Source: Aspidiotus rigidus (taxonomy: Eukaryota; Arthropoda; Insecta; Hemiptera; Diaspididae). Taken from it: a stretch of 64,000 bases of DNA. Every line of letters starts with the position of its first letter. Position 1 is the stretch's first letter. The stretch is taken from contig JAVHKY010000023.1 in the NCBI GenBank assembly GCA_035079385.1, positions 1,674,001 to 1,738,000 of the forward strand, read 5' to 3'. The notes under the pieces were generated by a model, which saw only the letters and a program-made list of their open reading frames with translations, searched no databases and was not told the DNA's origin. Positions 38,901 through 50,900 of the stretch are shown here, piece by piece. The position numbers were made by a program, and so were the translations under genes.

Positions 38901-41900
38901 AGGAGACACCCATTAACTTAGAGTTATTTTAATTAATCGAATTCTTTCTAACTACGCAGGTTCTAGCTATAAGATTAACGAATGAACATGAGATTTTCCG
39001 AGTATTTAACTATGCTGATAAGCTTGTGCATATGTCAAGAACCCGTAAGATACGCTGCACTATTATCGTCTGCAACATTAATAAACAGCACGTGTCAAAT
39101 AAGTGTTCCTCAAATTCTGAATTTCATCAAAATGAAGCACAATGTGCTTCGGGTCCTCTGGTTAATGTTGCTTGCATTAAGAAATCTCACTAGCCAATGT
39201 TGTATAGGTGAAGTATTTTCGTTTTTTAAATTGTGGCCAGGCCGACTATAACCTCGAGCTCAATTTCAAAAAGTCAACCATTATTTCCCCCTATGGCTTC
39301 CGTCTCTCACATCTTCTGTAATAGATTGCGAACATTCTTCAAAAAAGCTGTTGTACACCAGCTTATATGAGTTATTGATGTAACAATAAGTATGGATCAA
39401 TAACCTTTGCCCCAGACGGAACGGTATTTGATGGGGAAAACACAATGAAGAGTTTTATGTTGGAAAATTGTTCTAAGCTGATGCAATGGAAGACGAGAAG
39501 TTTACCATGAAAACAGTTTGTTTGTTATCAGGTGAACGAAGAACTTTTTAACAGTTTACACCTGCCAGTCGACAATAACGAATATGAATCATCAAATTTT
39601 CATTGTTCAATGAACGAATGTTGCGTCTGACAACAGCAAAGAGTACGTAATAAAAATAGTAGTCATATTTGTTTTTATACGCATCGACCAGGGAAAAAAT
39701 ATTGTAGAAAAAGAAGTCGTCGAAAAAAATCAGTAACGCCCAATTTGAATTTCCCTCGACGGCGGGGTTCGCAAGTTCTCAACATCATTACAGCCTCTTT
39801 CAGCGCCGTAATCGTTGTTTCCCTTAAGGGTGCATCTTTCATATCGAGGTCAGTACGACGCGATTGATCAATTACACTATACTGTAGAGATACCTAACTA
39901 TAAAATATCATACGCGAGGACGAATGAATTTCGGTCTCAATAAACCGTTTTGAAACGCTACAGAGTATAGCGAGCAAATCTAATTAAACACTTCCTACGC
40001 TTTCGCGCGGTACAGAAATAAAAATAAGAAAACTCATGGTCGTCGTTCAAATCCTTAAACTGGCTCTTCGTTCGATAAGGTAAACCACGACAGTATAGAA
40101 ATGGGATTTTCGATTTTTGGATTTTCTGGTACAACGAGCGAGGGAGAGAAAACAGCTGTCGTGATTATGAATGAGAATATTTCGACGCACAAACTAACAG
40201 ATGCGGTTAAAACACCCGGCTCAAACATGTGTATACGATCATAATTCTGTCCAAGTTCAACTTTTCCATTTGAATGCACGAATCATCGTCCTCACTCAAA
40301 CAAAGGGCCCCTGAGATTCATACGTCATCCGGTCGAAGAGAGCTAGTTTTTTTCTCTCCCGACTCCTAAAATTTGTACAAATAGGCAATAATCGTTCCAG
40401 AGTTGGGGAGCGTTTATATAGGACACTAGAATAACAACCAGCTGACCAACATTCAACAACGTAATACGCACAAGGTAAAAAACGTTGAAGGTGTTTTCGC
40501 AATTAACAATGCCAGTTCGTTTGTCAGTCTCTCGAGAACACTTTGTAATACCAAACACCGACTTGATCATTTTCCTCTTTATTACGATAGAAAAATGAGA
40601 GAAAAGAACGCTTTCCCTTGTTTTCGGTACACAGCTGGTCACTATTTCTTCGGTATGATGCAATTCTCTCGTCCGATATTTTTTTACATTCTCCGACGCA
40701 TTGCACAATGACTCTATTACAGTAAAATTTAAATTGACTGACTAGATCAAATCTTTCAAGGTTACACTCGATGGCCAACATGTTCGACAGCGTGAGTGGA
40801 ATCGAGGCGGGGAAGGAGTACTTCGAACGAAATTTCTCCAAATTTTTCGAACAAAGAATTTTTTTTTTTCTTCTCTTCCTCTTTAGATAGAGAGAGTATG
40901 CACGACTTCGACCAGGCACGCCCTATTACGCGATCTATCGTTAATATCGTATTAAATTCTCATTCGCTTCGTATTCCCTACACTTGTCGACAACGACTTC
41001 ACTCTAAAATTAGATACGAGTATCGCTCGAGACCTCGACATTCAATATAACCAAAAATGAACTACAGAAGATACATAAAAAATGCGAGACCTTGTCAGAT
41101 CGATCAGGGTCTCCCTCGAGCACGCATACAAAGCGCACCTTCGGAGGATGATCTCCTCAACGAGGTCAATAACATATCCATTAGGCGCTGGAAGAAGAAA
41201 ACAAAAAGTGAAAAACTTACTTCGCGCACTGATTTTCCATATTTGTGAAACTAAGATGAGTTATTTGCTCGGTCTGTGCTGTAGTGCTCACCATGGTTAA
41301 TGCGAATAAAACTTATTGACGATTCAATTTTTCAAGATATGTACTTCACGTTTACTCAGATACAGTAACGCCACCGCGACCATATTATTCAGAATAATAA
41401 TATTCCCCTACACCAAGAAAATATTACAAAAAATTACATATTCGCTTGCATAAGAATCGTCCGATCATATGTTTGGAAGCGTTCTTCCAACACAAGCAAA
41501 CAAGAACGTGATAGAACAACGTTATAAATGATGATAGTGGAAAAATTTACGTTTATACGGACGCACTCACACTCGGGTAAACGACAACAAACGTAAGAAA
41601 ACGTGTCGAGAACGTCCATCGACTCGACTACACCAGTGATAACAGGCGGCACACAGTCATTATAACTGCGCGCGGAAAAGAAGATAAAAATACGAGTAAA
41701 TGATCGTTGCTGTCGAAACAAAACGAAGTCACATTGTTTCTGAATAATTCAATGTCGTGAATGAAAAATACAAACGAAACAAAAACAATATCGCCTGAAA
41801 CGTAATCGGACCTCCTCATTCAATAGCCAGCATATATTGGAACATTCTGCCCGAGCTTGCATCCTCCTCTCATCTATATACAGGTGAAACAAACAAATAC

Positions 41901-44900
41901 GATCTAAAACCTATCGAGTCGTGAAGACGCAAAGGAGAAAGAAACTAATATTTTTAATTACTGCGACCGAATTGACTCGTCACTAATGAAAGAATTTTAT
42001 TGAACCGGTTCTGTGATGTTCACCTCTTCTTTTAAATTGAAGAAAAAATCATCTAATTTTTCGAAGTAAGGTCAAGGATCACGAGACAACATTATACCGC
42101 ACAAATACGTACACGACAAGTTCAAAACATCGAATATTTCAAGAATACCAGCAGAAAAGCACTCCAAAATCCTCGGTAGCGTATCATTGCGTAGCGTTTT
42201 TGGCTCCCCCATCCGACTTCCGTAACTTCACAGAGATTCTATGAAACGTGAAAAAAATCCTATTCTTCTGTAAGATATCTATATGCTACCCGCATCACAC
42301 AGGCACGTACATCTACCTTACAGCAAACTTTTTTTAGCGGGGAACCCGCTATCCATTTTGTTAGGAGATTACATCCTCAGAAAACGTCCGCGTCCGCAGG
42401 TTAGGTTAGGTTACGGGACTTAGAAGAATTTCAAGTCTCGAGCTATATATGATAGGAGGGGGACTTGGTAGAATTTCGAGTCCCGAGCTATATATGAAAG
42501 GAGGGGGACTTAGAATTTCAAGTCTCGAGCTATATATGATAGGAGGGGGACTTGGAAGAATTTCGAGTCTCGAGCTATATATGAAAGGAGGGGGACTCCG
42601 AAGAATTTCGAGTCTTGAGCTATATAATGATAGGAGAGGGACTTAGAAGAATTTCAAGTCTTGAGCTATATATGATAGGAGGGAGACTTAGAAGAATTTC
42701 GAGCCTCGAACTATATATGATAGGAGGGGGACTTAGAAGATTTAGAAGAATTTCGAGCCTCGAACTATATATTAAAGGAGGGGGACTTGGAAGAATTTCA
42801 AGTCTCGAGCTATATATAATAGGGGGGAGGGGGGGGGGACTTGGAAGAATTTTGACTTTCGAGCTACCGTCCGCCGTCCAACCAAAAACTTGGAAAAACT
42901 TTTGAGACTCGAGCTATATATGATAGGAGGGGGACTTGGAAGAATTTCAAGCCTCGAACTATATATGATAGGAGGGGGACTTGGAAGAATTGTGACTTCC
43001 GAGCTATATATGATAGAAGGGGGACTTAGAAGAATTTCGAGTCCCGAGCTATATATGAAAGGAGGGGGACTTAGAATTTCAAGTCTAGAGCTATATACGA
43101 TAGGAGGGGGACTTGGAAGAATCTCGAGTCTCGAGCTATATATGAAAGGAGGGGGACTTCGAAGAATTTCGAGTCTTGAGCTATATATGATAGGAGAGGG
43201 ACTTGGAAGAATTTCAAGTCTCGAGCTATATATGATAGGAGGGAGACTTAGAAGATTTAGAAGAATTTCGAGCCTCGAACTATATATGATAGGAGGGGGA
43301 CTTAGAAGATTTAGAAGAATTTCGAGCCTCGAACTATATATTAAATGAGGGGGACTTAGAAGAATTTCAAGTCTCGAGCTATATATAATAGGGGGGAGGG
43401 GGGGGGGACTTGGAAGAATTTTGACTTTCGAGCTACCGTCCGCCGTCCAACCAAAAACTTGGAAAAACTTTTGAGACTCGAGCTATATATGATAGGAGGG
43501 GGACTTGGAAGAATTTCAAGCCTCGAACTATATATGATAGGAGGGGGACTTGGAAGAATTGTGACTTCCGAGCTATATATGATAGAAGGGGGACTTAGAA
43601 GAATTTCGACTCTCGAGCTATATATGATAGGAGGGAATGTAGAATGATAATTTCGATTTGAATTATATGACAAGATTATCAAGTCAGTTCCACACCACCT
43701 GAGAGGTCGAGTTAAGGAATTGCGGGTTCCCCGCTGCCATTGCAACGTCTGCAATGGCTTCTAATTTTTTTTTTTCTGTTTGTGGGAGAGAGTGAGTTAA
43801 GAATGGGATAGGTTCAAAGAGATCCCTATGTTTGTCACTCTGTCTTTGTTCAAATGTCAACCTAACGTTAAGGTTGTGTACTGACATTTCAACCTCAGGT
43901 TGACATTTGTGCACTGACATGTAACTGTTTTCGGCACTTCAGGTTCGCCCTGTTGATGCCCCGCGGGCTTGTTCAACTAGACGATCGATCGGTGCCTATT
44001 GTTTGTGAAAATGAAGGTAGTCATTTACAATCAAACAGGGTCCTTCAAAATATCTCAGTGTGGTGTTGGTACGTAATTTGGTACTTTTAGCACACCGTTC
44101 AGAGATATTTTGGTTCCAGCTATTCATACATTGGAAGTGCCGTACCCTACATAGCACCGTCAATCATCGCAACTTATATAGAGAAACTGTCAGCCCAGGC
44201 AGATTAGGTTTTGAAATGGAAATACATGCCGACAAAGGTTTTTTGATTATGTTTAAAATGGTCTCCTGATAAACATACTAAAAGTCCACAGCGGTCAGAG
44301 AGCGGGCCCTCCCCCAAAGGGGGTCAAAGTACCACAAAAATTAGTTTTCTGAGAATAAATCTAAAACTAAGCATCAGAGAAAAAAAAGGTTCGAACAAAA
44401 GTTGTTCCTCATCAAATTTCCTATAAATTTCACTATATGTATGTCAACTTAGCCCAAAAACTCGAGCTGAAAAGTTGGTTTGAAAGTTGAGCGATTTTCT
44501 AAAATTTTTGATTTTAGTGTTACTCTAGTCAAATTAGACAGGTTTCGAAGAAAAAAAAGAACATTGCGACATAGTAAAGGTCTGATTGCTGGAAATGGTC
44601 AAGAATGAAGTCCAAAACAACATACTAACTTCTCCGCGTTTTTCCCCAAGAGCATCTTTTTATGGGGGTTGAAACCCCCTCAAAATCAGTTTTTTGTAAA
44701 TATCCCGCTTAATACGCATTTTAGAGGAAAAAGTTATCAGTCAAAAATTATTCCTCGTGAAATCCAGGCAAACTTGCTGAATTTCTTATTGTTCCAGGCG
44801 ATATAGGGAATGATACCAAGAAGCTCGTTATCTCTTGTTTCTCCGTTTTGATAATTGCAAGACTCATGTAGTCAATCTCTCACCGCAAAACCAGCTTCTC

Positions 44901-47900
44901 GGGAGATCGCCTGAAATGGCGGAGCAAGTTTGCCTGACCCAATCGACTATTAACGTGAAACCCTCATGCGACTACGCCAACTTTGACAAGGAGCACGTTA
45001 TTCTCGGATTTGTACTGCGGCGGTTCTTCTTGAATTTGTGAGAGCACACAACAATAACAAGCTTCTTGGTGACATACCTTCCATTGCTTGAAACAATTCC
45101 ACACGTTAGCCCACTTCAATTGTACGCGGGTCGAAGTCAAAATCTCACCGCGAGTCCACAACAGAAGACCACATCCATTCCCACCATCGCTTGAAACAAC
45201 CAGAATGGAAAACTTGAGAGCATAATACAGCAAAAACGTAGCACACGAAATTCAGCCTGTTTTCAGTCCGAAAATGGAGCACGACATGCTGGCCTGGCCT
45301 GGCATACAGCCCACTCATAAGGTTGGAGGGGGAAGAAGACCAGCACGAACGGAAAACTCTACGGCACAACCCAGTACAAACGAATCCACCCACTCCAACT
45401 AGAAAAATCGAAATGGGGGAAGGGCTCGCATGTTTATAGCCCCTCATTCAGCTTTTTACATATCATACATGCAGGAAAACTTTATTTTCACGTATGATAG
45501 GCAGTTGATTATACCTTTCTCAAAATATTATCGTGCAGCACATTCCCTGTGACAATTAATTAAAACTAATAAAATTAGTATACGTTTCATCGTATGGACT
45601 AGCGACATATTAACGTTACCTTCGCGCGTAACCACCGCGCAACGACGTCATCTCTCGGCAAGGAGCGCGTTATTCACGAATTTGTATGGCAGAGGCTCAA
45701 TTTCCATGAATTTTTGAGCTAACTATCATGTGTAGGTTAGAAATAAAATACGTAGTCCGATAGGAAATTTCACGAGGAATAATTTTTAACTGATGACTTT
45801 TTTCTCTAAAATGCGTATTAAGCGGGATATGTACAAAAAACTGATTTTGAGGAGGTTTCAACCCCCATAAAAAGATGCTCTTGGGGAAAAACGCGGAGAA
45901 GTTAGTATGTTGTTTTGGACTTCATTCTTGACCATTTCCAGCAATCAGACCTTTACTATGTCGCAATGTTCTTTTTTTCTCCGAAACCTGACTAATTTGA
46001 CTACACTAACACTAAAATCAAAAATTTTAGAAAATCGCTCAACTTTCAAACCAACTTTTCAGCTCGAGTTTTTGGGCTAAGTTGACATACATATAGTGCA
46101 ATTTATAGGAAATTTGATGAAGAACAACTTTTGTTTGAAACTTTTTTTTCTCTGATGCTTAGTTTTCGATTTATTCTCAGAAAACTAATTTTTGTGGTAC
46201 TTTGACCCCCTTTGGGGGAGGTCCCGCTCTCTGATCGCTGTGGACTTTTAGTATGTTTATCAGGAGACCATTTTAAACATAATCCACGAAAAAAACCTTT
46301 GCCGGCAATTATTTCCATTTATTCTTATTTTGGAGCCTAATCTTCCTTCTGCTGTCTTTTGCCACGATGCGCTGCGCTATCACTCCACCTGTACAATACG
46401 TGGCACTGTTTTACCAACACAACTTAATGATCCTGGGACTTGCAATGTACGTTTGTACAATTAGAATGTTAGAACAATGCACTATAACGGATTTCAGAGA
46501 TTTTGCAATGTTGATTATGAATCGCATCGCAGCATCTGGGATTTTTGTTTGTGTTTAGTACTGCACCATCGAGCCCACTGCTTTCCAGAACATGGCCTGT
46601 ACCGAGTCTGGTACCCTACTTGCGCAGCACTATAGATCGGCTTTTTAGGAAAATTATGTCAATCAAGTTTTGCTCAACTTCGATTGACTAGGTGGGATTG
46701 TTTGTCTTCCTGTCACCAACTTTTCCATGTGAATACCGAAGTGACTGAGAGTCCTTGTATGATTCTTGTACTTCATTAGCACAGGCTTGTATTTTGGACA
46801 GGTATTACTATAGGGATTTACTGGATTGAACTTGTTTGTATTGTTCCTACTGGAGGCCTGTATATTACTATACAGTAAGAGGGGTGTGAGTGTTCAAATA
46901 TGGTTTATTGGAGGGAAGAGGGGATTATATCATTTGGCTAAGTTTGTGACAAGAATTTAAACAAGCTTACTTTGGAGTCGAGTCCTCAGGCAACTTAATG
47001 TACATAAGCCTACTCTTAATTACCTATTTGTAATATTTTCAACTCCTTTCTTCACAATAATTATTTTCGATAACCTGGAAAATAAACGAGGGCGAGTTCT
47101 TAAAACCACAATCAATAACATCCTTTAACTACCAGTGCACAAAATACTTCTCACGTCCACTTTCACCAGCTAACGGATCACAGTTCTCCTTCCCCTGAAA
47201 CAGGAAACACACAAAACCACTTTAGCTGGATACTAGTCCGACCTCAAATGAGCAACGAGTCCCCGAGCACGGATACAGAGCCCAAATGCTACTGTACTGT
47301 CTAAACAACTGGTAGAGCCTTCACACAACCACCTTATCTGAGGTTGGCCGGCCCCAGCATCGGATTTGTGATCCAATCCTTGGTATCTTCAGGACCGGCA
47401 TCCCACCTGTCCATCGACACCTGCCTCCTGGCCGACAACAATGACCTGGACCCGTCGGTCCGCATTCTGTACCTGGCCGGGCACCATCAACAAAATCATT
47501 CTCCGGAGTCAGCACCAGAGAGTTCCGTTCTCCGGCTTACATATTTGAGTTGCGTCCGAAACAAAATGAAAGATGTTAAAATTGCGGCCTGCGCTTCAGA
47601 GACGAACATCAATGAATTGCGTCCCAGCAGAAACGATAACTCCGATTCACATTGTGTATACTAATTTGAAACAGCTATTCATCAGGCGGTACGTCATGTT
47701 TGGCCACAAACATCAATATTCGGTTGTCAATTCCACCTTGATCAGTCTTGGCACTGTAACCTTCAGCAACTTGGCCTGCAAACTACGTACCGAATGCGTA
47801 ATGCTGAGGGATCGTTTCTTAGAAACTTTTTTGGGGTCAGTTTCCTGTGAGAAGCCTTGTTCGAAGTCCGGGATATATCGTACCTGAAAACGCGTAGCGG

Positions 47901-50900
47901 CTTTGGAAGTGAAAGAAGCCACTGTCGAACTTTGTAACGAGTTGTAATTATATTTTCATCGAATATTAGGACTATCATTCTGCTTCAGTGGGACGCAATT
48001 CATCCAACCTTCGGGATGCAACTCATAATATGAACGGTTTCTTCAGGGACGCAATTCAACTATCTCATTTTTTTTTCTCGGGCCACAATTGATGCAAAAG
48101 GGGTTGATCTACAGGTGCGTACTCTACGCCTAAAGGACCACCACATTGACCACTGTAGAAAACCACCAGGCACGCCCTCACGACGTCCCGAAGACATTTC
48201 ATTGTATTCTAAATCATCATTCGTGTGCACTGGGTTCCCTAATTCGGAATTAACATCGATAACAGTCCGTTCACAGTTTTCTCTTCTCTCATCGAGATTA
48301 TATAGACGACACCTATTCGACGCTTAACTACATCATAATAGTTACGATTAATAATTCAAGAAAAAGAGTCAGTGACTACTCACCAAATAATCAAATACCA
48401 GATTGGCACACAATAATATAGAAGCAGCACTCTTACACCGCGCATGCAATACAAGTCGCACCACAGTAATACCTTCACAGTAGAACTGGAATACTATACC
48501 TACCGCGTACGTCTCGATGCAGTCGAAAGTAGAGAAATCAATCCACCTAACATACACCTATTGTGTTTTCAATGTCATCCCTGCTAACTTGTCCACAGCC
48601 TTTCTTCTTTTAGCTGTCCACCCCTACTAAATAGTGCGTTCAAATAATATCCGTGACAAGAGAGATGCTGTGTATTACATCCGCTGTTTAACGCCAGCAG
48701 ATTCGGGACCAGTTTCCTGCAGTCGTGCAGTTCATATTGTCTAAATACTGTGACTTCCTATTGTCCACATGAAGTTACATCGCCGGAGTTTTTTTCTTAT
48801 TAAACGTTGCCAAACAGAGGTGCTCTTATAACTAATACGAGTTCGTGCGTACGTACGAAAGAAGACTGTGACTTACCCTTCGAAAATATATACATTATAC
48901 ACTATTTACACCACGGAGTGCTTTTAGGGTAACCTGACCTTCGTTCCTCCGGGAAATTGTAATTTTCAAAAGGGGTAGGAGCTGTGGCCTACTCTGAGGA
49001 CTTTTGAACGTTAAACATACGAATCTGATGATTTGAAGGAAGAGAAGGAGGAAAGAATGAATATGGCGAGAAAGACATGAAGAATTTAAGTTAACTTGTG
49101 AGCAATGGAGGAAGGCGATACTTCCGTAGGATAATAGGTAAGTCAAAATTAAGCGAGGGGGGAGGGATTTGGAAAATTTCGTGCGAGGCGAGGGCTGTAG
49201 CCTAATTTGAGGACTTATATCAATTTTCGAAGATTAACCACGGACAACAGAGGAATCGGAGGAAAAGGAAAAGAGATAAAGAAGAAAAATGGTACATAGT
49301 AAGACCGAAGTACCTCTTCTATCATATACAGTTCAAACGTTTAAATTTTAGGAAGTCCAACTCCTTTGTTCGGGAAGTTCAATTTTTGCCGGACCAAAGC
49401 CCTCTCCCATAAAACAGGTTTCTTAAGAGTTTTAATTTTCGAGAGATGAATCAAGACAGAAAGGAACTTGGCTCATGCTTGTAATATTCTCCCAAGTCCC
49501 TCCGCTATCTTATTTTAACCGCTTAATTTCATTATTGACGTCTCACCCTCAATGGAGATAAACACAGCCTGGCTTAAACAATCAAAGCCTAACTTTCCTC
49601 TGGTGCGATCTGTACAGAAGTTTATGGCTTCAAATTTTTCCGAGTCCACCCTCAATAAAGGATTGGAACTCAAAATACCAAATTCCTAAATTAGATAAAG
49701 GCCATTAATGCCGCCACAAGGGCTCTCTGAGGAAGTAACTTCCATAGGTCCAAATTAGTCTGAACGTAAGGAGTCGCAGCCTAAAATGCTCCTCTGATTC
49801 AAGCTTATGTTTAGCCTAAGACTCTATCCTAGCCTACAACTATTTAGTTTGTTGTCTAGCTCATACTTGAAATTTTTCCACCTCTGCAGAGGTTCAGAAT
49901 GTTTTTAAGTGCCTCTTCTTTAAAGCTTCATATTTTTCTATAGAAGATCCGAGCTTAATAAAGTCAAGGTCATTGATGGATACCTCCTCTCCCCTAAATA
50001 ACAAATAGTGGGTTTTCGTAGAAAAAAAAAAAAAAGACCAAAATATTATTTTTAAGATGGTGTGAAAGTTGATAATAATCAAATTCCTAACATTCTCTGC
50101 CAAAATTGTACATTACGCGTCGTCAAATAGATTTTTTCAAAGTATAATAAAAAGAAAATTCAAAACTATTTATCCTGAAATATCGTAGAATTTCAGGTTC
50201 GGGTAGTTGCCCTCAAACAAATAACGTCAATTGAATTTTCTGTCTTACAAGTGGACGTCATACTCCATCAAGTTTGATGCACCCAAACGAATTCTCGACT
50301 TCGAGAATTTCCTCAGCAATTTTGCTAAAAATTTACGGTTCGTTATACTCGAACCTCGATAACATTTCCGAACTTTGTAACTCTTATCATTAGAATCACC
50401 TCTATTATTATACATTATTATTTATTATTATAGAAAATTCCTTAAAACTCTGAAACCGATAGTACCAAGGTGATAAGAGAATGAAGAATATGCGGTATAA
50501 ACTGATCGTCAAAAATCCAATCTGGGAATTTGAATTTGAACAGAAATATTTTGTAAAACACTAGTAAAGACTAGTTTAGAAGTTTTTTTCGATTCAAAAA
50601 TCGGCGATGGCCTCGAATAAATTATATTCAATCAAATTTCTCCAATTTTTGACCTAACATTTAAAGCTCAGCTTCTATTTGAAATTTTGTAGAGTAAAAA
50701 TGTTGACTCTTCTAAGAAGCAATTTTTAGGCTGACAAAAATGCGACACAGGGATGAGCGAGAACATGTTTTCAAAGTCTGGGGTCCCGTTTTTACTAACA
50801 TATAACTACAAAAAAGCTATGACGGTTGAAATAGTGAGTAAAAATTACAAAACCATCTAGAATTGACTAAGTACTGGAATAATACACACATATATGTACA

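Noticed and set aside
40296..41250. Cluster of overlapping frames on both strands in WIPI2 intron 1
   Set aside because: Several compete over the same bases, none has domains or splice support.
42449..43348. [14 protein letters not shown] repeat proteins
   Set aside because: Product of the ~46-bp satellite unit; no start context, domain or independent coding signal.
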